Source of the DNA: Neckera pumila
Taxonomy: Eukaryota; Streptophyta; Bryopsida; Hypnales; Neckeraceae
NCBI GenBank assembly: GCA_963969595.1
Contig: OZ018411.1
Coordinates: 9,984,501-10,048,500, forward strand
Reading direction: 5' to 3'
Length of the DNA: 64,000 nucleotides
Both the position numbers and the translations under genes were made by a program. Of the stretch, positions 25,001 to 38,927 are shown one piece after another. The notes below the pieces were generated by a model. The model did not search any database and had not been told where the DNA came from. It saw only the letters and a program-made list of their open reading frames with translations. The stretch's first letter is position 1, and each line of letters starts with the position of its first letter.

Positions 25001-28000
25001 AACCTGGATGGAGTTTGTCACTCTTGCAGGAAGCTGACAAGCAGTAAATCCGATTGCTGCAGAGAGTACTTCCAATCCTTGATATGAAAATGAGAAAACG
25101 TCGGGAGCATCCCTGATCTGAAAAACCATTTCGGCATCGCTGCTATTATGGACTTCTATATCAAACTCCAGATCCTGCCATCCATTCGCATCACCAACTT
25201 TACCGAGATTTATCTCCTTCATCTCAATCTCCCCAGATGACATGCACAAAGAGCCTTTAACGGTCAAGAGCTCTAGAAACTGGGAAAAGTCATACCGCTC
25301 TTGGAGGACAGAAACCTCGGGTTGAAAATCCTCTTTATCCTCGGTAGCATTCGTTTTGCAGAATGCCAGAAGTCCCTCAAAAGCACATAGCTTCCCCTTT
25401 TTCAGATGGGATATATCCGCAGATGACAAAGGCCGAAGCCCATCACAAGCCACCATCAATCGAGTTGCAGAGCCAGGCCGGATGCTAAATTTGTTTCCAC
25501 AAGGGTTCCATTCGAACGGGTTTCCAGGTGTGCTCTGTATTGTAATACTAGAGGTGTTGGCGCAGATAGTCTGACCTGACATCGTATCTACCATTGCCCC
25601 TGATATATCAGAGAGTTGACTCACACTTTGAAGTTCCACAAAAACCTGCAATGGCAGTGTACTTACAGGTTGCAGAGTAAGCGCTTCGCCCGACAGGTTT
25701 GTGAGGAGCAGAGAAGACTGGAACGAACGAAAATCGGATATAGTGTATCCAGACGAAATCTGCACCTCTCTTTCAGCAGGATTACCACTCTCCACCTCCA
25801 TCTCACCAGGATCAAGTGAAACATATACAATCCCCATGTCAAGATAGTGGTTGTCTTGCAAGGGGCCAACAGTTCTCCCTGAATCAAAAATGGGCCTATC
25901 TTGATAATCCTCAAGCTCCAAACTTAATGCAGGTAATGAATATGTCCTTCTCGGTGAAAACGCTTCAAAAGTCAAACCCTTCTCTACGTCCTTGATTGAA
26001 GTAGCAATGGGAGATTGTTTACTCAGCACTGAACCATTTACACCACCAAAGTTCGTCGTACTTACAAGTGGAAGATTGTGAAAACCATCCGAAGACACAT
26101 TCCCATTCAATAGAAGACTCCCCATTCCTGGACTGAAGCAAGGGAAGCGTTGCAGGGGAGGCTGGATGTGAGATTTCAGACTGCCACGATCCACGTATAC
26201 TCGCAGCAGTACTTCAGCATTTTCTCCCGGGCAAGAAAGGTTCTTCACGATTATACGATCCTCAATGAGTCCATACTCTGTTACTGGCAAGCAATATTCA
26301 ATGTCTATCTCTGACTTCTCTCGACCGCCTGCTGATGAAGTAGCCTCTTTTCCGATAAGATAGCCCCTCACAACAGATAAGGATACCCGACCAGCTGAGA
26401 GAATAAAGTCCAAGGGCAGTTGAGTACTAGGATTGGACACAACAAAGCTCCCTGATACAAATCCTCCAACTTCTTCCAAACGTCCAAGATCTACCAGTGA
26501 GGTAGACACCTGAAGAAGGCTTTGTCCCACCACTGCCCTAAACTTCACCATGATCTCATCCTGCACATCTTGAGAATGAATGGAGCTCGTAACAGTATCC
26601 ATTGACTTGACTGAGATTCTCATTCCGCCAATGACCTCTCTGCAACGGCCATTTTTGTAAGCTGAAGAATCACCACCGGGTCGCAAGCACAAGTACACAT
26701 TCTCTGATTCAGTCCCCTGAAGTTGCATTTCATCTGTTCGAGAATCGCCAGAAGGACTTAACGATACATACACCTGCTTCGTCAGATTTGATCGAAATGC
26801 TAAGGAAAGAGGCTTCGAAAAAACGTTTTCAAGCCTCAGAGGAACCACTTTTGCGCCTTCGGAGGCATTGATAAAACAATAACCCATATCAAGAATTGAT
26901 CCCATAGGAACATCAGGCAGCCGCAGCCGATGCACTTTGCGAGGAGCCATAGTAACGTTTATTTGACATGCACTCATGCAATGAGAACTTCGGAGATGAA
27001 TTGCATATCCCTGTTTCCCAGATTTCACGGGTTGGCAAACTATTTTGGCCATCAAAGACCCATTCCCCTCTATTTGCCCGTGAGGAGGGCTTATCGAAAC
27101 TACTGGCTCAACCAGAGAAGAAGATCGATCTCCCTCTACTGATAACAAAGCAGCTGATGTTCCAGTTCTACCCAATTTCGAGATTTCACCGGACACCACA
27201 GCCTCAAATTCAATACAATATCTCGATCTGTTAAAAATCGTAATCTCTTTCATCAAAACAGTCGAGAGTTCCGACTCTGGAAAACTTACGTCTGTAGGTG
27301 TCACCTTGAGGAATCCATCCAGCTGCTTAGCACGAACCAGCAATCGAACTGTATCTCCATTCGGTTGAGCTTGCATCGATAAAGTTCCCATTCCAAATTT
27401 CTGACTAGAAATTTCATTATTGGCCAATGTCAAAGGATCAACTTCCTTTTCAGCTAGATTAAGGTACCTTTGAGAACCTTCCTCAAGCATACGAAGTGTA
27501 ACCCACATGCCCAAGCCTCCCTTCAGACACGAGGAGGTCGCTAACTTCGGTGTATCTGAAGCATCTTTTTCAAAATACTGGCTCTCTAGATGATGCCATT
27601 GAAGCTGTGTTGGTTGACAAGCAGTAGGGCCATTCCAGTTTCCAACGTCTTCTCTGACTCCGGGCTGTGCAGGAGTACCTATGCAGATGTTACTAACATG
27701 ATCCACACCAAGATCGCTAACCCACAACTGTAGACCGTGAGCTCCAGGCCAATCCAGTACAAAGAAAATCGAAATGTCATGTGGGCACAGTGATCTCAGC
27801 AGATAGGATGTCTCCATAATGTCTCCACCGGCATGATCTTCCAGAACAACTTCTCCAGTAAACTCGTTGTCTACAGGAATTGTACCCTGCACTACTGAAG
27901 ATGTCTGTTTGACTTCATGTGTTTGCCGATCCTCTTTTGACAGTGACTCGAGTTTTCCGAGTTGCAGAAGGTCAACTTTGAAAAGAGTTTTAGGGCCAGA

Positions 28001-31000
28001 GAGCATGCCTGCATCCATAAAACCATTGTTCCCGACATGTACAGGTTCACGGACATCGCCAGGGACAGGAACACCCTCTGAGTTCAACGACCATGACAAG
28101 GATGTTGGCTGCTCAAGTTCAGGTAATAGCTTGCAAGAAGCTGCAGGTGAGGCAACACTATTGCCATCAAAGTTCAGGTCAACAGGTTCAATAGAAGCGA
28201 ACAAACTAGAAGCAGATGACTTTCTTGAAGCCTGATGACCAGAGAGCATTTGCGGAGTGAGGCCACCACCACTGGGTGACGTTGAAACAGAGCTATCAGG
28301 TGTGATAGTCAGAGATACTGAAGGTATAGAACTAGGAGACTCCTCTCCAGTCCTGTTACTCTGTGCACGTATAGAGATATAACTTAGTCAAGTATGAGCT
28401 ACAAAAGCGAAATCTTCAAAGCACTTCATGACGAAAAAGACTACTTCGAACGCAACAAGCCTAACGGTAACTCTAAATCAACAATGTCATACAATAAATG
28501 TGCACTCCTGGAAGCTTGTACTAGGATTATTTTAAATTTGACGAAGTCACTTGGAAGCTCTTGTGATGTTGCCCCAAAGATTAGAATTCAACAAAATCCT
28601 GAAATGAACCAAATAATGTTGCACATACCTGTTTCATTGAGCTCAGAGCATGGTCGTCATGAAGAGTACTATCGGAGCAAACAGTTGCTTCAAACTCTAC
28701 ACGTTTCACTACATCCTGCCCAAACACGACACCAAAACGACAGAATGAATGCTTCAAAACCTTTTACAAATCGATATATGAAGCTTGAACTGGCCAGTCT
28801 ATCTGTTCTATTGTCAAATTTTAATTCATAGGTCAGTTCTTTTCCCTGTAGTGACATTTTCTAAATTTGTGACTATGAGCTTAAGTAACAAGAGAAGAGG
28901 AGTTAAAGCGAAGAAACGACGTGATATGGTACTCAACAGCATGCAAAATGCCTGAAAGAGGCACGCCAGAGGATCTTAGAAACCTCGGAATATTGAAAAC
29001 TTGTTCTGAAATTTAAACGAAGAAATGGTGATAAAAAATGATAACTGTAATCTCGGATGAAAGCATTCGAAAATGGTACCTGATTTTTGCTTTCATAAGC
29101 GAGGAAAGCCCCTCTGATCGATTCGCCCAAAGGTGTGGAGTCTGGCATCCATGCATAGCAGCTCACAAGTACGACCTGAAAAGCATTACGATAAAATCAA
29201 TCAGGATAACTGTAATGACAACAACGGCTTCAACTTGTCCAGGATTCGAAATAAGACAAATGACCAACTTAAATTTAATTTTGTAATCAGTTATAAATAG
29301 CAAAAAAATTGATTTTTCATACCTGAGATTCACTAGGCTTCAAAGAGAAGCTGATGAAGCCATCACAATTTTTTGAAGTTAAATCCTTATCCTTATCCTT
29401 ATCTGCACTAACAGGCACGTCACCGCTGACAAAATTCGACTGATGACTTGAAGGACTTTGCTTCCCTTTATTTTCAGATACAGGATCCAAAACTTCGCCC
29501 ACTATCAACTCTTCCTGCTTATCAATAGTCCCGTTTCCTACATCTTTGACCTTAAGTTCTTCGATCTCTTTTCTTATTTTGCTTACTTTATCTCCCTTGC
29601 CTTTGCGTTCATAAGCTAAAGCCTTTCTTTCCAACGCTTCAATAACCTCTTGCTCGGGACGTACATAATTGTGTACGGTGTGTTTCTTTGGCTCAAGAAC
29701 AAATCTCAGCTTTATCAGAGCAGGAAGTGTATATGTAGACTGCAATGTCGCTGGAGTAAGAGACCCCTTTTCCTCACCACCACAATCAACCTCCCTCAAC
29801 ATAAAAGTCCTTGATTGTTTACTGGTGTTGGAGAAGACAAAGCTCTGCGAGGAAGACCATTGGCCTGATATAATTGCCCCAAAGTCGATGCTGTTGCTCT
29901 TGAGCCAGAAAGTTTCAGCCCGACTAATTGCAGCTTTTAAGGTCACTACCTGGTCATTGGACGGATCGTATACATTGCTAACAACTAGTGTCTCCCGGAA
30001 GGATCCACTGAGTGAAGGCTGGAACACAAAGTTCACTTCCTGACTGCTGTGGGGCTGTAGCACCCCAGTACGCCCATCAATGATATGCAAATCTCCTGAA
30101 GCAATGGAACCTGCAAGTACTCACAGGATATGATAAGAAACAAGCTCACTTTCAATGGAAAGTAAACAAAAAACTGCACGTTCGTTATCAAGATCCTCAA
30201 GTGTTTACCGCTCATTTTCAGAGCTGATAAAAGAATCTGCCAGGACTAACAAAGAATATACATATATGTGTGTGTATGTGCGCGCGCGCGCCTAAAATAA
30301 CGCAGCTGTGCGCAACGCAGCTGCTTAAGTGTACTGGTGAAACTTTACACGTGCCCAAGGATTCCAGGTCTTTGGATCGGCGAAGCCGTGCATTAATCTA
30401 CAAGAAATGAAGAAGCTCAATCAAGTGCAACTCTCTGGGTCATACCTGTTTTCTTGATCTTGTACGGGAGAGGAACATCTGACACATTATTCAGAACCAG
30501 CGTTTTTGCTCGATGCTCGTTGGTAAGTAGTTTACCAAAGCTGATATTCTTTTGAGCTAGTGACAAAATTGCCCGACAGACCTGGATTTGCAAAACACAA
30601 TAGCATTAGACCAGAGCAATTTGAACAAAAACATATCCCCCTACATGACTCCTGCCACAGATTAATTTATACAACTTCCTAAGCTTCAATGCAACATCGT
30701 TGGCTCGAATCAGATTAAATACATTGTCGTGTCAAAATAAATCGAAAAATACATCAACGCGTACTTTAATCTCTACAGGTATTTCTCGAGTCAAGAGGTT
30801 GTCATCAACTGCCGGCTCCAAAAAGCCAGGTTCCAGATGTTCCTGACGCTCCTTGTCATACTCAATCAATTGAATGGTGACCTGCCAATACGTATCCCAA
30901 CCAGCTCACTTATATGAACTAAAGATCTATCAGAATCGACAGAACAGAAATCCACTTTACTGGATCTTACACATTACTGGAAAAAGAACTGAGGTCGCTT

Positions 31001-34000
31001 AGTTGTGAAAGCCCAAAAAGTAGCATGACGAGTAAACTCCGGAAACAACATAACGATCAAGAACGTGACGAAAGCACTCCAAATTCATACTCTTCCTCGA
31101 CATTCTCTTGGTGTGATCACAAGTACACCCACCTTGGCTTCAAGCTTTTGCAGCCGCCCTTGCAGATCATTGTGTGCCTGTCCATTTAGAACAAGTATAA
31201 CATACAGGTTCCTTGATTCACCTGGTAGAAGTTCAAGCCTTCCAAGATGTAATAAAGTATGGGGAACATCTTCCAGAGCGTGCATGGTGAGTTCCCTGTC
31301 TCTGATATGACTGTCAATGAACTGTCACCAACAAAACCACAAAGGTGGGAACTATTAAAATGAGACTTGACTTGTTTCTTCATGCAAGTGTAAAATTCAG
31401 ACTAAGATAAACTAAGCAAAAGAAACTCAATAAGCCATCCAAGCAATAATCAGTTCCATCATCTGCTGAAGAGACATATAACACCCAAAAAGCGGAACAA
31501 GAAATAAGAGAAGAACCTAAGTGTGGCGAAACCTAATTTAGGGCCGAGAATAAGCATACCTTCTTTACTGCATCCTCGTCCGTGAACGAGTAGTCTACAA
31601 GGGTTGCACATTTAAGCCGAGTTAAGACTTCTTCAAGATATTCATCAGAAGAAGAACTTCTTCCGGAAGTTCCAAGAGCTTTAGAAGCTTCCTCAGCAGC
31701 ATTCAGCATAGCATCGCTTTGTACTCTCTTCAATGTTCCGGGTTTAACATCCTTGTCAGTATCTTCGAATGACTTCACATCAGCCACAACCTCGCCGTTC
31801 GACCCATCTGTGATTGCAGAAATAGCAAGCGGGCCAGTCTCCAAATTTGGACTTGCTGAGAGATCTAACGACATCCTGAAATGAAAACAAAGAAAATCAT
31901 CAAATTGGATACAGAACCCCCGACAGCAAGTCAATCAGTTCAGCAACTCTCACGTGAAGGACATTAAACACATGTAACAGGTGCAAACAGAAAGTGATTA
32001 TGGATCTGAACTCTCAAGGCGCCATGAAAGAGAGAATAAACACTACTGACAATATGAAGCCCACATTAGGCAGAAGAAAAAGAGATACCCTGGACACAAA
32101 TTGCCAGACAAATTGAGGAGAACAGAGTATTTAGGGTCGGAGACCACAAGAATCGCCTTCACATTCTTTCCTTCAATTTAAGTTCTCCACTTCCATTAAG
32201 TTGCTTGCCATAGTCCTTCACTAGGGGTCGATAGGTAATGAAACTTTGCATTCTCTCTTGCCCAAAGACAAACTTCATCCAAATCTAAGTTTCTCGGCAA
32301 ATTTAGGTTTTGGTTTGAAATTACAGGACAAATCTCATCAGTACTAGAAATAATATTTCAGCCCAGTAGTACCTTGGTTATTGACCTGCACAAATTAAAA
32401 GTGGTAGACTGATAGACAAAGCATTTACACTGAGGTGATGCTAATTCAATCAATAATATTACCTACCTCATTCTTGATTTCTTCTCTGAGGAAAATGGAG
32501 ATCTCAGGGGAATCTGTTTTGTTTTTGTATGACCTTGCTGCAAAGGAAAGGGAGCGGAATCAACGATCGCTTTACTCAGCCGAGGCTGAGACTCTTCAAG
32601 AGTTTCGAGAATTTTCTCCTTGTTCACAGACGCTGCATAAGCTCTTAAGAAAGAGAACAAACAAACAGCAGGCTCAGCATCCGTTTCAAATAGAAGCTTG
32701 CTGCTCAAGACATAGCAACATAATATACGCACTAATACATAGCATCCTCAAATCTTTAGTGACAATGTAGACCTAAACAGTACGAGGATCTTAATACTGA
32801 CATAGATCTCAAGAAAATCAAATAGAAGGAACCCAAAAAGAAATCATGAAATGGAAAATCGGGCATAAATGATGAACAAGGGAACTGTCTCATCTGCTCA
32901 CGAACCCTCACTAACACCAGCCGGGTAGTAACATGCTGTGATAAATTTCCCGCAGACTTCGATCACCCCATATTAGCGATTGATAGGAAGTCTCAACCAG
33001 TAAGGAAGTGAACTCAAAACCAAACTCAAATTAGCTTGGCTTAACACGAAAGTACTATGAATTAACGGCTTCCAGGTCGACTCATAATTGCAGTTTGGTT
33101 CTCAGGAACCTGAAAACTGACAACAAGATTAAGCACGCAAAATACCTCTTCCGATTTTCGTGAATTTCTTCCTCACTGGCTTCACTAGAAAGGCTGCATA
33201 CATCGCCAACACCAAGGTCTTCGTATTCTGATGAAGAGTTATCTTGTAAAGAATAGATGCCCAAATCTTCCGGCATGTTGGTATTGAAATCCAAAACCAG
33301 TTTCTTATCCGTAATATTTTCAACCGACAGTATCTTCACACATGGGTTGTTGACAACCGCGCTGGTTAGCAACCAAAACAAGAAAATGATTAGAAAGTGC
33401 CAATATCCAGATTTATTCAGAAACAGCGATACAATACATTCTTACCACACCCAAGCAAGTGGAAATGTAAACGGATGAAGACACATCAAGAAAGCTGGAC
33501 TAGTACTACTCTCGTCAGATTGTTAAGTAATCACCTGTCAAAGATGAGGAAGTTGCTTGTAGACGGGGTTTGTAATTTGTAATACACAGAATGGAATAAA
33601 ACATGGTGACGGTCCATTATCTTTGCTCGAGCCTCGAGAACCTGATTATTTTCCTTATTCAAAAGGTTATCGACTCGGATTTGTTTCCGATACTTATGAT
33701 TGATCTTGAGAGGGACGAGATCTATATCCAAACTGTGCGTCTGACGTGCTGGAATAGAAACACGCTCCGCTTGACTTTTTATACTAAGTATAGTCGATGT
33801 AACATATGGAGTGATAAAAGCTGGAAGATCAGAAAGATTGTGAATCTGCACACTTGATGCTTTTGTTGAGCCAACATTGCAATCACCAAAGCTGAGCTCC
33901 TGAGTCGAAAGCTTCACAATAGAAGTGCATATTTGAGCTTTGCACTGCAATCACGAAAGGCAAGGTTAATATACATATATATAACCTCAACTTTCCACGC

Positions 34001-37000
34001 TTTTGATATGTAAACCGAATTTAACAGTCACAAACAAGCACTCTAAAACGGGACATTTGAGCAAGATCCATGCAAAACTCCACATACCTGAATAATCTTC
34101 GAAAAGCGCTGCTTGCTGTACCCTTTCTTCTCGGCACACTTCAGCGACAGTCGAAAATTACGTCTTTGCAATCTTGCGGCCTTCATTTCATCAGATGAAC
34201 CTGCTGGAAAAAACCAGACAAGCAGATTTTTCTCTTCGCCCTTTCCAAGAGTGATCATATCTACCTCACTCTTTTTGTTTACGATAATACTCGGACCAGA
34301 ATGATTCTCCTGCACATCAATGGTGATATAGATTAAGCAATATAATCTATGTATTATATTCATAAATTACATGACAAACAGATTGGGAGTGCCTTTTAAA
34401 GCTTGGAAAAGAGAAAGCATCAGAAAGGCCTATATTAATGTTTAAAACATTATGACGAGCCTTGAACGTCAACAAAGTCAAAGACGTATTCTGACGTAAA
34501 CAATAGTACGAAGAAATATCATAATGCTTGAATAGTACTAAAAAAATTTGTTTGTCACCACCAACGAAAAAATAACAGTTTGCGATTGATTAACGAACCA
34601 GTTTGTCAAGTACAAGTGTTTCTTTGTGGGCTCCCTCCAAACTGACGACATCATCTTCAACAGGGCTGACCACATCCTTGAGACGAGCTTTTGAAGCAGA
34701 TGACAGAAGGTCCAACTCAGTCTGCCTGTAAAAGGTCCCTTTATCGCCGGAGGCATGGTCTGAGCTCAGGTTGACAACCAATGCCTGCATTTCAAAACTC
34801 CCGGTAAGCATCTTCAAACACTACATTCATAATAGCATTCCCAAGCCAAAAAAATGCATCTAACCTTCATATTCAGAGATGATCGTACATCTTACCTCCT
34901 GAGTAACGTTTCTAAGAGTCAAAAGTTGGCACGTCCCATTTCCTGAATAGCAGTCACCAAAATCCAGCACCTCATCTTCTCCAACACCAGTAACCAAAAG
35001 TCCTTCCTGTCTTTGCTCAGGATTGACCTGAAACGAAGAAAACAGTTGATAGGAAGAGTCAAAGGCTCAATCAAGTCGATTGGTACCTGTCAAATCTAAT
35101 ATACAAAACTTGCAATAATTAAGACGCAGAGCCTTGTTCCGTAAACCAGATCACGTCAGAAAAAAATAAATATACGACTGCAACGTCTCGTTACGGGTCA
35201 TGATAATGTCAACCATAAAGAATAGTGAAGAGCTATGCAAGCTTACAATGCATCGAAAGGGAACAAGTTTGGAATTTCTCTCGTCGAAGTTGTTTCGCAG
35301 ATGTATTATATAAGTGAAATCCCCAACATCTCTTGGCTTGTACGTGACACGAATACGACGATGTGAAAAGCTCTTGATATCTCCTCTTGAAACAGGAAGA
35401 CCTGTGTCATAATCTGTAAGATCCAAGACCTGTATCCCACACACTAAATAAATACAACAAGAACATACAAACATACAAGGACAGGGACAATAAAGGACGT
35501 CCTGGATGTACGTGGCTCAATGTAATCACATATGTAATCTAGACTCAATTCATGAATTTTTTCGACAAATACTCGACGGAATATTTTACCGTCGTACAAG
35601 TCTTGCAATAGTGCAGCATGTCGATAAGTAAATTCAGTAATCTGACAGGTTCAGACAAGAATGGGTAAAAGAAGAACAGGACGTGAAGTAAACACTGTTA
35701 ACGATAAACATACCGGTTTCTCAAAAGGCCCACATTTTAAATTCAATTCGAACGACCCGGGAATTTCAGAGAGGTTCCAGACGCTAAAGTCTTTGACAAA
35801 AACGCCCCCTGGAACACAGTCCTCAAATACAATTTCTGATACATCGGTCTTCAGGACTGACCGGCACACTGATGAGTTAAATAGAACAGTAATTGTCTCA
35901 TGATTGATTCTGGTGGCCTTCCCATGCCTGCTTTCCACGCTGTCACCAAGGACACGGGCAGAAAAACTAAGCTTTCCATTGACCTGAAAAATTTCAGTTA
36001 CGTTTGCACTAAGACGCTTCAAAGGCTCTGTCGATGCACATTGTCTTGCAATCTGTACAGAAAATTGAGTATATCAGCACTTCAAAAAATAGTGAGTCTG
36101 ATGGTTCTGAGTCCTGTGGAACTACTGTCACAATGACGAAACAACAACCATCGTTCACATGGATAAGGAGAAGGCAAAACATGCAAACCTGATTAATATC
36201 TGTTTCATCCTTCTCTTTCGATAACCCTTTCACAGGTTCAGAGGGCCGAAAAGTCAATATCACTTGCTGGACTTGCCTTGGCTGCAGTATAACCTCGGAG
36301 ACAAGATTCACAGTATTGAACAACTGCAAGACACGTTGAAGATTACATGAAAACATGTGATTGATTAAGCTGTAAAGACGCAAAACGCAACCAAGCCGCA
36401 CAGTTGTAAAATATCTAACGATTAAATCATTCAATCTCAAGATGAAAAACTCAACCGTCACGACTACCAGTGCCTTTTGTAATGCAAGCACTAAAGCTGC
36501 GAGACGTTACATTTATAACGGATACTTAGCCCATTCAATATCATAATTGAGACACTAGTAAAGAGCTAAATATTGCCCTAACATCAGTGGAGAAGAAGCG
36601 AAGAGGTGAAGAACTGAGGAAAAAGACGCATTTATTAAGAACTACTTTCTTCAGAAGTAGAGCCTGCAATCTGACCAAAACAAAATGAAGGACTGAAACC
36701 TATAAACGGATGCGATAGCTTTTTAAGAAAACATGACAGACAAGACTCAAACGGATCTTAAGGAAAATGTACTTCGAGATCGAATATACGAATAACTAGC
36801 AAATGGCACGTACTTGATTGAAATCATCCGCTAAGAATGTCGTCACTGTCTGCTCCGCAACATTCTCATGATCAAAATTTTCGTTATCGATCTGAAATCC
36901 AATTTGTGATCCCAGGTCGCTCTCTAGCTTAACGCAAAGGGTTTCATTGTATAAACTGCAACAGCAACTATCGTCGTCAACGAAAGCTTGCACACATTTT

Positions 37001-37219
37001 GGCAGGATCGGCCAAGATGAGAAGCGATTAGAAAAAAGTCAAAAGCTCTTCAGGCAGCAATTCAAGGATGATAAGGAGGTCACAAAAAAAGCACCTGATG
37101 AATGAGAATTTGCGGAGGACGTGAAATTCGTTGAGGATAACATTTTTCAGCTTCACGACATTATTGACAATATCAGTGGTAAATAAGGCTTCCGCATCTC
37201 TCTCAACCTCGGAAGCCAT
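19025..37219 (-). CDS. Giant multi-ASH (PapD-like) domain protein, about 3,780 aa, identity unresolved
   Basis: About 32 exons read from ATG 37219 (MASEVERD) to a stop at 19025. Exons: 37095-37219, 36814-36986, 36189-36323, 35714-36052, 35590-35641, 35247-35443, 34896-35027, 34599-34784, 34088-34309, 33535-33944, 33146-33361, 32467-32700, 31560-31875, 31133-31321, 30765-30881, 30446-30581, 29323-30110, 29080-29175, 28629-28715, 24773-28360, 24510-24581, 23808-24323, a short exon near 23.7 kb, 22695-23562, 22262-22412, 21817-22026, 21503-21614, 20572-21314, 19982-20331, 19652-19764, 19466-19522, 19025-19372. Repeated segments have the ASH/MSP signature 'L.FG....G......N.S..P': LSFGDCNVGS (about residue 535), VLDFGDCYSGNGT (about 360), NISFGKLL (about 1025), SIDFGAIISGQ (about 1120), LVDLGRLEEVGGF. 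A Lys/Glu-rich helix lies in exon 29323-30110. No transmembrane segment or enzyme motif is seen. ASH domains occur in ciliary, centrosomal and trafficking proteins such as HYDIN and CEP192, so a scaffold role is inferred. The junctions at 36.99/37.10 and 23.56/23.81 kb do not join cleanly. Confidence 0.75.
30262..30325. repeat. TG/CG microsatellite with adjacent GCAGCTG inverted repeat, in an intron
   Basis: A run of tg/ta followed by cgcgcgcgcg, then GCAGCTGTGCGCAACGCAGC, which can fold on itself. It lies between exons 29323-30110 and 30446-30581 of the giant gene. Confidence 0.75.
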
Positions 37220-38927
37220 TACCGCGCTCACCGTTCCAGCTGCTCGCAACGGCGAGACACAGACTAAACTTTCCTCTCACCATCCAGGTTGATCCCGAGC
37301 TCCTCTCGCCACTTCATCTGGTCCTGGAATTAGACCATCCGATAAGTCAAACCAGCTCTCGAATCCAATCTCATATCCCAGCCTGTTTCGCAGCTTAGGT
37401 TTAACAAAGTTAATTCCAGTAATTCCACCGAAGTTAATACCGAGGATACCAATTCCACTTTCCGCGGTAACGAAGCTGACAAATGCGAATCGAGAATTGC
37501 ATCACAATCTCAAACACCGATCTCTTATACCCTATCTTCGACTAAAAAACTCATTATCAAAAAAATGCACCTGCGATTCAAACAACCTACAGAGACACTA
37601 TGACAAAAACCACAGATCATCGCTCATCCTCGATTGCAATTCGCTACAATACTTCACAAACAAAACCGCATAACGTCTCCAAATCGCTCAATTCCGCAAA
37701 TCCTAACTTAAACAAATCATCCAAGGCTCAATCCAACTCTCTCTCGTCTACAGATCCCTCCGCAACAAAACTCCATCTCTACCGCGCGCTAAACCACCGA
37801 AAACCAGAAAAATTACCAAAAGCACTCGCTACCTACACAAATCGCCACCAAAATTCACCAATCCGCAGCGGCAGGGTTGCGACGGAGGCGAAGTCTCCAG
37901 TCAGGGGAGAAAAAAGTGAGGAGCTTACAGAGCTCACGTTGCTTATTACAGACGGGAGCAAGCAGGGCGAGAGGTATCAAGGGGAACTGGAGTTACAAGA
38001 AGAAAAGACTACAGTACATACGATTCAAGGAGAAGACGCCCTCCCCGCAAGGAGCCGCCATAGCAAGTAAACAACGACAGTAGTCGTGTAGCTCACAGAA
38101 AAAGCTTCGGTTGCGGCAGCAATCCTGCAAAGGCTCACGCTAGCCCGGCCTAATGACGCTAATTAGTCGCTCCTTAAGTTAAATTAATTCTTGCGAGCGA
38201 AGATGCTAACTTAGACTGGGGAAGTCCAAAATAGGGTGGCTGGCCCGGGAGGACGGACGGGGCGGGCTGACGCGCTCCGCCTAAGTTAGATTCCGTCGAC
38301 AGATTCAGCCGCGATATGAACATGCGCCTGAACATGTACGGAGGGGATAGATTCCCTGGCTCGCCTTGCGGTGCCGTCCAGAACTACCTGTATTTGAAGG
38401 GCACGGTAAGGGCACGGTAAGGGCACCGCCACCAGTACACAGCATTTGAACTGGCACACGGGGAAATGGAAAGGAATCGTACATGAGTAAACCTTTCTTT
38501 TTTGGAGTGAGGATTGACGGTACGTCAAATTTGTTGGCTCTGGACCGCAGGGGAGGAGGTCTTGCATTGACAAAAAGCTACATTGACAATGAATGTGAGG
38601 AAGTTTGAGTAACTTTAGGTCGGTGAACTTGAAAAGTGATCAATGGCTTCAATGACCAATAATGGACAGAGCTTCTTTTGTTGTAGATATTTGTTCAATA
38701 CTATCGAGCCCTCAAAATCATCCTCTTAGAGTATATTGAAGTTGAGGATATTGTTTCCGCCATTTTTTTCTTACACAAATAAAGGAGACCTTTACTGCAA
38801 GGTAGAAAAGTACAAGCACTCAACCGCAAGTAGCCTAGACAAAATAGAAAAAAAGAAATACAAATACAAGAGCCTTAGGCAAGGAAACCCTGGCGGCAAC
38901 ACTAGAAAGTGGTGGTAATTGTCCCTT
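37220..38927 (-). promoter_or_regulatory. 5' flank of the giant gene, no second gene recognised
   Basis: It contains the presumed leader and promoter of the minus-strand giant gene. A GC-rich patch lies at about 38235-38280 and an 11-bp tandem unit (gggcacggtaa) at about 38398-38426. A plus-strand open frame at 37600-38070 is low-complexity (Ser/Lys/Asn-rich), matches no family I know and runs out through the promoter region, so I do not call it a gene. Confidence 0.4.

Noticed and set aside
27867..28235. Plus-strand open frame opposite the 3.6-kb exon, and similar ones at 29669 and 24211
   Set aside because: Antisense shadows of a well-supported coding exon.
37600..38070. 156-codon plus-strand open frame upstream of the giant gene
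   Set aside because: Low-complexity Ser/Lys/Asn/Thr composition, no domain, lies in the presumed promoter of a minus-strand gene, and no supporting splice or regulatory signs.
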